The notes under the pieces were generated by a model that did no database searches, was not told the origin of the DNA, and was given only the letters and a program-made list of their open reading frames with translations. A stretch of DNA of 64,000 nucleotides from Knoxdaviesia capensis (taxonomy: Eukaryota; Ascomycota; Sordariomycetes; Microascales; Gondwanamycetaceae), in contig LNGK01000012.1 of NCBI GenBank assembly GCA_001510575.1, positions 1,013,996-1,077,995 of the forward strand. Reading direction: 5' to 3'. The position numbers and the translations under genes are program-made. Below are positions 47,773-58,601 of this stretch, piece after piece. Position 1 is the stretch's first letter. Each line of letters starts with the position of its first letter.

Positions 47773-50700
47773 ACTGCTGGTTTTTTCTCTCTCTCACTCT
47801 GGTTCTTTGCATGAGCACGTCTTGGGGAAGCATTTCATAAGCTCTATATCCTCGTGAGAGCTAGCACTGCCCATATTGACATACTCTTCTGTTGAAATCT
47901 CTCTCTAGACCACGAGATTCAGTCTCAGTTCTGTTTGTTCTCACCACCTTCTGCTCATGTCTGTTATCCATTTTTTTTTCTTTTGTTCAAAATCTCAAGG
48001 GGAGTTTATACTTCAATATCTGCAGTCGGGAAGAGCCGTTTACTGTTACAAGATTTCTGGGGTGGGATCGCCAGATTAGCATATCTGGAGTGTTTCTGCT
48101 CCAATAAACAGAACAGTGGGGTGTAGATTTCTCGGTCTAGGCGGTGTACCCATGTATATATATAGCATTCTCGGTTTTTGAGATAATTGAAGCTTCTTTG
48201 TCCAAGTAAGATCAATTATATTGTGCCTCGCTATCTATTTTGACTGTGATTCGGGTGAGGCCAGGACGCGGTTGACTTTAGATGAAGTGGACATCTGGGA
48301 TAACGTCAACATTCAAACAGGCTACGTTGGTACTTACAGCGTACCCGGGTGAGGGGAACTGACGGTATTGAACTCAAGGCATTCAAAGGTCTCAGACTCA
48401 TGTCAAAACGCAATCATTTAACAGATAATCTTAAACTCAGACTAACATTGCGCCAGACAAGACACTCGGATACTGTTTAGATTTAATGCCAGATTACACT
48501 TCAAAGTCATCGTAGCCTACAACGAATTCCATTTCATTCAAACGTACACATGACCGATTTATACAATTAACAGAACCGTTTTATAACTTTACACCCAGAT
48601 CTCCCAAGTATGATCTTGTTTATCTTGTTTTAGGTTTCGACTTACACCAACCCTAACCCTAAGGCTCTCCACTTTGTTTTTCACCCTTAACAACCAACAC
48701 AGTAGAATGGGATTTCCGGTTTCCTCGCAGAACACACAATCAACAATCAATAGCAAGACACCATACTTTAAAGTTTTTCCGATTGATGAAGCGAGGGCAA
48801 GAAACCGAGCAAACGAGGCTGAGACGGATTGCTTATCTAACAAGAGCCAAAGTATGTTGACAAGTGTTGCACTAGAATCTATAGTCTAATTAAGCGCACC
48901 GTGGAAGTTACCTATTCGGGCCAAAAAGTTGCCTATTTGGGACGTGCTGATCCACTGGTGCCGACCGATTTCCGGAGGTCCAACAACCCCTCTTGAGGCA
49001 AAGAACACTCGGAGTGGCAGTGAGAGTCAGTTGATCCTCCTATTGGATAATCTGCTAAACAGTTTCCTCTTTGGGACGGGGAGGGGGATGGGACATGGCT
49101 TACCTTATGGATACAGACTAAGTGACCGATCTGGTCACTTGCAGGCTGATGGGCGTCACTTGAGGATATGAGAGCTTTGAGGGTTGAGAGGGTTAGAGAT
49201 CATGGTTGAGAAATGGGAGTGAGTGTTAAATTGCGTTGCGAGATTCAAATATCCGCACTGCTTTGAACCTGTCGATGTGCCCCGGAATCTCCTCTGGCTG
49301 CTGATGTGACTGACCTTCGCGGTCACTTGGAGGCAGATGGATGACCTCCGAAGAAATGTGCGTCTATTGAGTGTTGGGAGATTCAAAGATTACTCTTGAA
49401 TAACTGAAGTGTTGAATATTCTGGATTATCCAGTCCTTCGTCCTGTGCTGTCTGCGTAGATGAAAAGATGAATACCAACGGAAAAGCCTCGTAACGAATC
49501 CTCACTTACACGCCTGTGGAGATATATATAATAACTTTCGTGGATATTCTGAAAGATGTGTATTCTGGGAAAGACTCACTTCTGCAGCACGTTACGACTC
49601 CGTTAATCTCACGAGGTATTTGGTTATGACGATATCTTTTCCTGGCTGAAGAAGTGTTCATGACGGGCATGAGAGCCAGAATACTTTGAATTATATGCAG
49701 AGTGTCACTGCCTCGAAAATAAATGAGTTAAGCTTCTAAGCACACGGATTTATGGATGCCGTTGAATTCAACTTGACTAATTTGTTCCATACATCTCACG
49801 TAGTGTCGTTCATGGAGTTTAATGAATCACTTCTGTGTCCAGTTCTGCAATAACTGTCTGCGCTTCATGCTTTCTCAGTCATCAATTTCGGTGTCACTCA
49901 AGTCAACGACGTATCGATTTGCATACGCATTTGAGCTCATGATGCTGCTATAGACACCGTGCTGCCATCTTCCAATACTTGTGTCAAATTCGTGTGTGCT
50001 CAGCTACCACGCCGGTGTGTTCGGTACTCTGAAGTAATCTCGTGCGTGTTCGTCACGATGTCCAGAGGCATGTCTCCCATCGTCTCTTCGCACAACGATT
50101 TCAAGGCCCGCCAACACTTCCATGAAGCCCCCAAAACGGACGCTCCGCGGTCTTGGCCTACTTCCTAGATCAGCTGCACCCTGTGAGAATACCAGATGCG
50201 TCCACTACGCTTAGTTGTCACTGGTGCCATTCTCACCCTCTGGCCACCCAAAATCAGCACCTTTCCTAACATCTTCGACGATGCTAGCCCATAAAGGCAG
50301 ATGGTCGTGATCGCCCCCTCACCCATTAGAAGATGCAGATTGCCAGTTGCGGTCTGGTCGTGAGTATTGCTCGCTAGTATATGATGATTCATGGTTGATT
50401 GCTGCCCTCTTCCCCTCCTTCCAAAAACCTATAAATTAATGGCCACCCTCCCACATATACCAGATTCTTTTTTCCCATCTTCCCAAGTGATTCAACCAAG
50501 TCTTAACTTGCTTCTTGCCTTACTTACTCACTCATCTACTTGCTTATAGCAGCCCCTCCTTGACATTAGAGTCTGAACCTGACACAACTGTCTTCACTTA
50601 TACATCGGCTTTCCGATCTCACTATTTTTCTCATTATTCTCACTTACACTTTCGCTCCCTCTTCTTCATTTCCTTTCTCACCCTCATCCTAATACTTTTT

Positions 50701-51324
50701 CTCACTTACACCTTCACACAACTTCCTTCAGACCCTTGAGTACTTATCAGGTTACTCACCAAGCCAGGCTTGATTATCCTGACTTGATCTACTCCTAACC
50801 TTTCACTCTTGGCCCCTCAGTATCCCTCTCTTCTCATCTTCATTCTCTCCTTTCCCCCCTCTTTCTATTTCTCCCTTCATTTCTCTCTCTTCCCGCCTCT
50901 TTATCTAGAATTCACTCTCATACAGTCCCAAATACTTGGACTGTTCTCTATTTCCTCTATTGGGATATTCAACTGAGAGCTTCTAGACTCTCACATCTTG
51001 CGTATCAGGCTGTAAGCATCCTCTCCTCCTCCTCCTCCTTCTCTTTCCCACTGTATCCATTTCAGACCTCTTGTAATTGCACTGTATATTACTTGATCAT
51101 CTTCCACACATCTGTCAGCCTGACTTCTCTGCACAGAAATAATTTACTAATAACAGTTGTCTACATCTTCTGGCTATAGACGTCTGATCACCTATTCCTA
51201 GAATACCTTCTAGATTCCGCTCCGGCTCCCCTTAGAAGTCTGAAGGATCCCGGTCCTTCTTTTCTGGTTTCCTTTCTTCTATTCTCTCTCCTTTCTTTTC
51301 CCTTCTGTACCCTAAGTCGCAACC
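47773..51324. other. Intergenic region before the AT-hook gene
   Basis: No supported gene in 3.5 kb. Contents are a telomere-like tandem (48649-48662), two copies of a GTTRCCTATTYGGG motif (48907-48920, 48928-48941), a degenerate 20-bp direct repeat (49133-49152 and 49321-49340) and a CT-rich leader with a CTC trinucleotide run (51023-51042) leading to 51325. Confidence 0.6.
48649..48662 (-). promoter_or_regulatory. Tandem telomere-like box
   Basis: AACCCTAACCCTAA, two units, about 880 bp after the NDUFB8 stop and 2.7 kb before the AT-hook gene. Too short to be a telomere scar with confidence. Confidence 0.35.
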
Positions 51325-53046
51325 ATGAAGGGTGGTGACTATTCCGTTCGTCTCATCGTCCACCCTGAACGGGTGTCTACTGAGTACCTTTTGGAACTCA
51401 ACCCGCGTCCTGCCCCCTCTCCTGCTTTTACCACTGCCCGCGGTGGTGCTCGAGATGCTGCCCCCGCTCTAGCCCCTGCTACCTCGTGGGTCTCTTACAT
51501 CTCGGCCCAGTCTCCCGATACATGCTTTGTTCCTCATGTTCTATACTGGGGCGACATTCCGGAAGGGATTGTAGAACGAATGAGAAATCCGTTGCCATGC
51601 TTGACCGCCAAGGTCTTTCTCAACGGCTCTTTCCATGACTCTTACTTCCTGACGCGGTGTGGTGCCCTTCCTCGCACATACGCTTGGTGTCCCATTGACG
51701 GGCCCCAGCAGGTCGATCGCACCGCAAACCACATTCCGTTTCCTGCGCTTGACTCGAATGTGGGCCAGGACCGGATCTGGGACCCGCACCACCCCAGCGG
51801 CCAGATCCGGATCGAGCTGTTCTACTCGGCTCTTGAGCAGAACGGATCTCCGCACATGACTTTCACCTTCAAGTGTGTGCCCTGGGACGTCCTGGCTGAG
51901 GGCGCTATCGTGGCTGAACGGGAGTTCGAGCCATGGATTGCACCCCGAAAAAGAGCAAAGCAGGCCCGTCCCCCCAACCTTAACATTCCCCTCGACCCCA
52001 ACTACCTCCCATCTACGGTGCTTGCGGCAGCGTCCATACACGGCTGGGGTTTGGGAGACCCGGTTGGTGGCTCGGACCCTAAACTCCTGCCCGGTTGGAC
52101 TGACGCCAATATGGGCAACAGCGTGTATATGGACCCGGGCCCTGTGGATCGGTCGAGATTCATCCCGGCGTCCCTTAAGGAAGCACCGGCAGCCCCTAAC
52201 AGTACTGCCCTAGCTCCAGCTCCGACTCCAGCTCCTGACACTACAGTCCCTAGCCAAGACGCGGGCTTTCAGGAGCAAGTCTACCCTCCATTTGAGGTAA
52301 CTTTTGGGGCTGGCTTAGTTCCCGACGAGCTTGTTGTGGAGCACCCCAACCCCGAGATGCGCATGGCCGAAATTGCGCGGATTGCCCCGAATGTCAACGT
52401 GGACCTGGTACAGGCCGGTCTGGAAGCGGGGTTAGATTTGGCCTGGCCGAGGCTGGAAGCTCTCCGAGCGCAGCTGGACCGGTCGCCGGTCCTGTACTTC
52501 TGTATGAGGGCTCGGGGTATGGAGAGTCTCCCGATGATGTTGTTCAACGCTGCCGGGTACGCCATGAAGTGCACCCGCGATCGGACCAGGGTTGAACAGA
52601 TGGTCAAATGCCGCGCGGACATGAAGGTCTACATAGACGCCTGCGCGGCATGGGGACTGCGGACCCGGGATGCCCTCGAAGAAGCGGGCTACCTGAACCT
52701 GTTCGAACGGCACATGGCCCTGATGTCTGGGCTGGGTCACAGCCAGGACTCTAGTGTCTTAAGACACGGGCCTCCGGAATCTCTGATTGTGGAAGCTATG
52801 CAGACGCAATCTGATGCTCTGCGGTTGGAGAGCGCTCTGCAGACATTGTTTCTGAAAGTGGGAGCGCCGCTGCGTGAGGTTACGGACTTCCTCATGCCTC
52901 CAGCCCTACCCTCTCCGCCGCCGCCGCCGCCGCCCCCGACCCCTCCTACTAAGAAACGGCGCGGACGGCCCCGGGCAGGCAGTCCTACGGATCCTGACAG
53001 CGTGGATCCCGGCTCTTCCAGCCCTGCAAAAAAGGCCCGAACGTAA
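51325..53046 (+). CDS. Unrecognised protein with C-terminal AT-hook
   Basis: An intact 573-codon frame with real-gene codon use and a long pyrimidine-rich leader, but no family I recognise. Residues 1-210 look globular: an N-terminal beta-rich block (YSVRLIVHPERVSTEYLLEL), then WVSYISAQSP, then a strand-turn pattern (LTAKVFLNGSFHDSYFL, GQIRIELFYSALEQ) ending in AEREFEPWIAPRKRAKQ. A Pro/Ala linker (about 280-320) leads to a helical part (about 345-525). The end is a proline run, then KKRRGRPRAGSP (543-554), a canonical AT-hook with its GRP core, and a basic KKART tail. DNA binding and nuclear location follow from the AT-hook; the rest is unknown. The layout recalls fungal DUF7918-type proteins, but I could not confirm that. 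Confidence 0.8.
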   Translation: MKGGDYSVRLIVHPERVSTEYLLELNPRPAPSPAFTTARGGARDAAPALAPATSWVSYISAQSPDTCFVPHVLYWGDIPEGIVERMRNPLPCLTAKVFLNGSFHDSYFLTRCGALPRTYAWCPIDGPQQVDRTANHIPFPALDSNVGQDRIWDPHHPSGQIRIELFYSALEQNGSPHMTFTFKCVPWDVLAEGAIVAEREFEPWIAPRKRAKQARPPNLNIPLDPNYLPSTVLAAASIHGWGLGDPVGGSDPKLLPGWTDANMGNSVYMDPGPVDRSRFIPASLKEAPAAPNSTALAPAPTPAPDTTVPSQDAGFQEQVYPPFEVTFGAGLVPDELVVEHPNPEMRMAEIARIAPNVNVDLVQAGLEAGLDLAWPRLEALRAQLDRSPVLYFCMRARGMESLPMMLFNAAGYAMKCTRDRTRVEQMVKCRADMKVYIDACAAWGLRTRDALEEAGYLNLFERHMALMSGLGHSQDSSVLRHGPPESLIVEAMQTQSDALRLESALQTLFLKVGAPLREVTDFLMPPALPSPPPPPPPPTPPTKKRRGRPRAGSPTDPDSVDPGSSSPAKKART

Positions 53047-54790
53047 CGGGCCTGAAGGTCAACCGGTCAGGTCGAGGTTTGATTAAAGATCCCCCCTCCT
53101 CCGCCTTAACTGCCTAGGAGCCGATCTTGACCTTTTACCTCTTGCCCCTTCAATATCGCTTTGTACCAGATATATCACTTAAACGTCTCTCCCTCTCTCT
53201 CGCCCTCCAACTATCCTTTGGCTTCCCTCTTACTCCTCCTCCACCGTAGAAGGCCGGGACGGCCCGCGCTCCAACTCTCACAGGTATCTTCACTAATACG
53301 TCCGAGCTGCCGTATTCGTGTCAAGTACCGTAAGCTGGAGTACGCCCCCGCGGCTGGTTGCTCTAGCTAGCCGTGGAGTGACCGCGGAGAGTCGCAATTG
53401 AGAACCGTGGATTCCGGTCCCCGCTCAGTAGTGGCTTCTTTGCAAGCCCGGCCCCGGCCCCCCTAGCGATATATTTAACTGCTTTTTCGTTTTCGATTGG
53501 ACTTTACACCTCGAAGGCTTTTGTTCTCATTTCATGGGATGGATTATTGGACTGGATAATCTTCAGCTTCTTTCTGGCTTGGTTTTTTTTTTGTTTGGGT
53601 TCTAGATTGGATCGACTTGCGCCTTCACTGGATGCTGCTCGCTCGCGCTGAGCTCCTTTTAGAAGTTGCGCTCAGGTTGACTTTGATCACGAGTTTCGAC
53701 GTTTTTCTTTAGGGGAGGGGGGGTTTTGGATTAGATATACCCAATTGCAGATTTTCTTGTTTCAACTCCTATATTTCTGTGATTAAACGCATGCCCGTGA
53801 TAATGATATTCGTCTCCCGTCCCTCACTAACGGAGTTTCCTCGTGGACTTGTACCTCGATTCCCGTATTAAGACGACCACTAAGTCACTAGCATATTTAT
53901 AGCACGACAAGTCTCCATGTATCACATAGAATATACCTCACCATAATTCAGGTACAACTACACTACACAAACAGACCCATCCCTACGGAAGAACATGGCA
54001 CAATCACATACTGCATCCAAAGTCATTCAGATATCATCTGCTTAGATATTTCTAAACGTTGACACGCTAGACTGAGAAACATTCTGCAAGGGCTAGGACA
54101 TAAAAAAACGGAAACCAGAAAAGAACAAAAATCCGCAAAAAGACAAAACCCCAAGAAATCCATTTCTTTTTCACTCGGCGGTTGTTCGTGTGTTCACGAT
54201 ACACCAGAGGATAGAAACGCCAGAACAAGCGCCGAAACCTGGTTGAAACAAAGAGACCAAAAAAAACTTCAAGGCGGGAGGCCAAGATCAACAAACAAGG
54301 AAAAGACATCATAACGAAGGAGAAAAACGGAGTTGAGTCCAAAAGCGGTCGGAGTTGTGACTGTCTGGAAGTGACAGAAACGATGACGGCCCGACTGGGC
54401 GTAGCACGACGTCGACCCGGGCTTATGTCGTACACTCGGGGCCCCGCCATGGGGGATTTTAAACCACCGAACTGGTGCTCGGTAGGAACAAACAGGTCTG
54501 GGCTTATTTCTCGACACTGTGGTTGCAGTCATGCCGCAGAAGCCACAGCCTAAAGCCCGGAGTGATTTGATCGTGCTCCATACTTGTGACAGGCCGGTAG
54601 AAAAACTGCCCCCGAAAATGACTTCCCGGCCGAGGTGGGCCAGAGTAGTACGATGGTAATAAGAAGAGCGAAGAAAACTGGCGTTACCAGAACAGAAGAG
54701 AAGAAACGAGTCTCGAACAGAACTGACAAAAAAGAGGAAGCAACCGGCCACATGGAAAACATCGGCAAAACTCCCAAAAAAAGCCGTAAT
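53047..54790. other. Intergenic region between AT-hook and coiled-coil genes
   Basis: No gene found. A GC-rich block at about 53240-53460 contains a 7-bp hairpin (CGGCTGG/CTAGCCG around 53350-53373) and stands out from T-rich surroundings. The rest is the two converging 3' sides, purine-rich on the + strand after 54090. Confidence 0.5.
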
Positions 54791-55470
54791 CTATTTCTTC
54801 GTTCGACCAGCGGCGGTGATTTTGCTGGTCATCATGAGGTCACCTATATATTTCTGGAGAAACTTGTTGTGATTGTCCAACTTGTCGTGCTCCTCCTTCA
54901 CGGCTTCTATTCGCGTCAAGATGGTAAGGAGGGATTCTTGCAAAGTCTGGGCCTGCCTATCGATGTGGTTCAAAACATATTGGGTTAGTAACAGTTCCAA
55001 ACAACTGGAAGAGACGCTACTGGTCTGAAGAAAAAAAAAATGCCGAGTGGTGATTTCTCTTTTCCGCGCGATGTTTCAGACTCCGTATAGGCAGATTTCG
55101 ACTCTAGCTTAGCATGGTTCGGTCCTCGCTTGTGCAGGAAACGGACTTGTAAAGGTGGCTCTTTTTCCGTTGGATTTCTTGTTCTTTGCTAGATGGGGAA
55201 CGCAACGAGAGGAGCTGGTGAAGCTTTGCCAAGCCGTGGGAGGCCTAAAATCGCGAGGGGTTCAATTCAAACATACCGTCTCAGCTCGGCACGAGCTTCA
55301 ATATCCATTGCCTCGAGGTCTTCGTCAGTCCGGCGCGGACTTACTTCGCGGGCATCGGTATCGTTGACCGAGGAGGTGGCTGTACGGGACTCGTTGCCGT
55401 AGTTCGAACCGGCACTGTCAGAACGCTGGCTCGAGCGGCCACGGGAGGTTTCTTCGTCCATGGTGTGCAT
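54791..55470 (-). CDS. Short coiled-coil protein (SCOC/Slo1-like)
   Basis: Two exons, 55470-55277 and 54956-54791, joined across a 320-bp intron (GTATGT, TACTAAC branch, GATAG), give 119 residues; a second in-frame ATG at 55461 would give 116. The first half is Ser/Arg/Asp-rich and disordered. From EARAELRRQAQTLQ to IGDLM it forms a continuous heptad coiled coil with AVKEEHDKLDNHNKFLQKYI, closely matching the SCOC family core (VKEEN.KL..EN..L.QYI..LM). In animals and yeast these small proteins bind Arl-type GTPases at the Golgi. Reading straight through the intron gives a different frame opening (MELLLTQYVLNHID) that breaks the fit. An upstream acceptor (TTCCAG, exon from 55004) is also in frame and would add 16 residues. 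Confidence 0.75.
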
Positions 55471-58290
55471 GATAAGGATGGGAGGAATTCGTAGAGTTGG
55501 GAGGGTCAAATGGAAGTGAGCAAAGGAATGCTTAGGGTTGGGGTGCCGGAGTTGCTGTATAGCCGAGCAGAAGGAAGAGGATAGAGAAAAGACGGTTGGT
55601 GTGATGATAGCGAAGATGGTATAAAGAACGAAATACCAATCTGTTAGGGTCGGCAGGGTTATCGGCAGTAGAGAGAGAAAACTCGAAGTCAAGAGCGCGA
55701 GAGATGCAAAAGAGGGAGGCCTGAATATGGGGGGAAGCGAAGCCAATATATATAGTATTCCTGGATTAGAGGCTGTTGGGAGTTCTGCGTGGTACAGATT
55801 CGGTGGACTCCAGGGAGGTTCACGTCGCGAGGAGAAAAGCCCGGCTTTATTCAGAATGTCGTCGAAGAACAGCCTGCAGGCAATTGACGCGAGAGATAAG
55901 GGATAGAGAGATAGAGAGAGAGAGAGCGAAGGAGAGCGAGAGCTGCACAGATGCAGACCGGATACTCGCAGATACGGCGAAGGCGAATGAGAAGGCCCGG
56001 TGCTAAAAAGGCTGAGGGTGGTACAGCACGCACGCGAGACACCGTATGCTTTGGGGGTGTGAGAATAAATGAAGAAGAAAAAGAAAGAAACACGACAAGC
56101 GAACAGAAGAAGGGGGGGGGGGAAAGAAGAAGAAGAAACAGAAACCAGAAAAGACGTAGTGACGGAACAGGAAGAGGAAGAAGAGAAAAGAAGACAAGGA
56201 GTGAAAGTTTCTGTACGTACAGGGAACAGAGATGATGATCGAAGTTGGTGCTCCTGCCTCTTTATCTTCTTCCCAATGGTTGGGGTTTTTCTTCAGGCTC
56301 TTGTTTAGTCAGGAGCGATAGGTAATGTCGGCAGTGGAGATTTTTTGAGGGGAAAAGAACCATGAAATTCGCCAGGGAGGAACGGACTTTGTGACTGACT
56401 AAAGCATAGCGAAAGAGCGCCAATCCTGGGATAGAGAGGAGAATTGAAGCCAGGAAGGAACACACACCCCAGATAGCGGTTTTTGGCGTGTGTTCCATGG
56501 GTGTGGTAGTTTCACCTTCACTTTCAACGCCCACGGCCAGCTTTATATTCCGTCGATAATGGCTGGATATTTGACCGACAAGTCCCAGATAACGCGTCAT
56601 GAAGCTTTGATTACCGAAATATTTCGCTGTATCTTTCTCCTACGCTAAACGAGCCTAAGACTGAGTCAACCTGTGTTCACCGTCGACCACCAACCTTCAA
56701 GAGACAGAAAGAGCCACCCCGAGTGGGTGAGACAGAGCAGAAAACCACATGCCTGCCAAGTTCATTATGTGGATGTTGTTTTACGCTGGAGTGAAATTGG
56801 GAGGGGCGGTTTGGGTATAACTGGACGCATTATTGGTTGGTCCACCGTGGCAATCCCTGACGAAGGTGGACTTAGTGGTTCATATCCACAATTAAATCGA
56901 TATCAGGGCCCCCAGTCTGGCAATATCAAAGCCCTATGACGAGAGTCGAATTAACGAGCTTACGGGCTTGGGCTGTGAGATGTGTCTCTGGGTGTGCATC
57001 TTGGTGAGGTGGCTCTCAATCAAAACCACAAGGTGCTGTTGTTACGCTACGCAAGATTCCCAACATCGTGAATAGCTCCATGGATGTTAGGGTTAATCTG
57101 CAGCTGTCAAGTCGGGGCTCACTCAGGCACGCGCATTCTATGTACGGTACAGTCTGCAACTCCCATATCTAGGACTATCCACTTTCGCCGTTCTGTCTAT
57201 TCCCATTCCCCGCCGCAGGCACCAACGTCGAAAAAACAAGCACCCAAAAATTCCCAAGAACACTAGGCGCTGCACAGCCCACTTTTCGACCTGCGTTTTT
57301 TTATTTGGACTGCTGGTGCCCCTTATCCCTCCTTTTTATTTATTTTTATTTTATTTTTCTCTGCACGCCCAGCGTTGCAATCTGTCGAATCGACGCTGGG
57401 AACAAGCTCTGAGTGGAATCAAGGATTGCGAGTATGTGTGGTGTGGCCAAACTCAACCGTTCCCCTCCCCTTCCCCCCTTGATGGCGAAAAACACGAAGA
57501 TGGGTTGTCACACGACAGTTGGGGAGAACACGAATGAGGCTTTCAGGACGAGCAGTATTCTTCTTTCTCGTTAAAAAGACAAGCCCCCTTAACGTCGAAT
57601 CTTTATCACGAGGGGTTTGTTTTGAAAACGCTGGTCTTTAGCAGGGCGGAATTATGATCGCTTTGGTGTAGGGATATATAAGAAGGGGCAAGAGTGATAT
57701 AATTCGAGCTGTCGTTTCAAGGCTTGGCTGGACGACAAAGCTTGCTGCACCTTGCATGCATGTCGTCAATCTTCAGAGTGGCAAACAAACACACAGTCCC
57801 ACTCCCCCCAAGACCTTTGGAGTGGCGATATAGCTTGTGTGATCGCTCTGGTTTTGTGTCCTGCAGGCTCTGGTCATTTGGGATGTTCTGTGATACCCAT
57901 GCGGAGGCTTTTCCGTTCTCGGGGGAAGAGGAGGTGACGTTTGCTGGTGTAGTCGACTGGAGCCGTGGACAATGCTTGCTTTACTGCTTGGGGGTCTTCT
58001 CCGTCAAGCAATGAATGGCCAGCATGACGTGCTGATGAACACACACCCTTTGAAGCTTCTTTTTTCTTCCTCTTAACCCTGGCTCGACACTAACAATTTC
58101 GCTTGGACAACAAAACGTTACGGAAGGATTGAATATACTGGAATCATCCGGGTAACTGTCACTGAGTCCTACTCCCCAACTCACCACCTCAAAGTTCTCT
58201 GTACAGAAATATGCCGATGGCAGACCTCACGTCGCGCCGGTGCATACCGCTTCCCCAGCGGGTACATCCGCTCATCACACAAAGGTCGGT
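55471..58290. other. Upstream region of the coiled-coil gene, no gene seen
   Basis: The part to about 56250 is purine-rich on the + strand, that is a pyrimidine-rich leader for the minus-strand gene. It has a GA run (55913-55927) and a G-run (56112-56122). A 112-codon minus frame at 56262-56600 has one hydrophobic segment but no other support. A telomere-like TTAGGGTTAA is at 57087-57096. Beyond that only short frames. Confidence 0.55.
55913..55927. repeat. GA dinucleotide run
   Basis: Simple repeat in the leader of the minus-strand coiled-coil gene. Seen directly. Confidence 0.8.
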
Positions 58291-58327
58291 NNNNNNNNNN
58301 NNNNNNNNNNNNNNNNNNNNNNNNNNN
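58291..58327. other. Assembly gap (37 N)
   Basis: Undetermined bases, followed directly by a G-run. Frames crossing it are not real evidence of coding. Confidence 0.99.
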
Positions 58328-58570
58328 GGGGGGCGAAAGAGCGCGTACATGTGCAACTGCAAAGCGAGAAAGCAATTTTTTCCTGGCCAATCGCTCGCCA
58401 TCGTGGCACAATGTCTTCGACATGGCCCTGCGTACTCCTCCAGGACGTAAGAACCTCCACTTTGATGAGCAAGGAAAACATTTTGTCGATGGAGCCCTGG
58501 GTGGGGGGCCACACCCAACCGGACGGCAAGTATCTTGAAAAGCACCGAGGATGTGATGATGTGAACACCC

Positions 58571-58601
<31 letters not shown>

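Noticed and set aside
54791..55000. Standalone 69-codon gene starting MELLLTQYV
   Set aside because: Its first residues are intron read-through: a TACTAAC branch and TAG acceptor lie inside, and splicing to the 55277 donor gives a better coiled coil.
56262..56600. 112-codon minus frame with one hydrophobic segment
   Set aside because: No homology recalled and it lies in the probable promoter of the coiled-coil gene; one TM-like segment is not enough.
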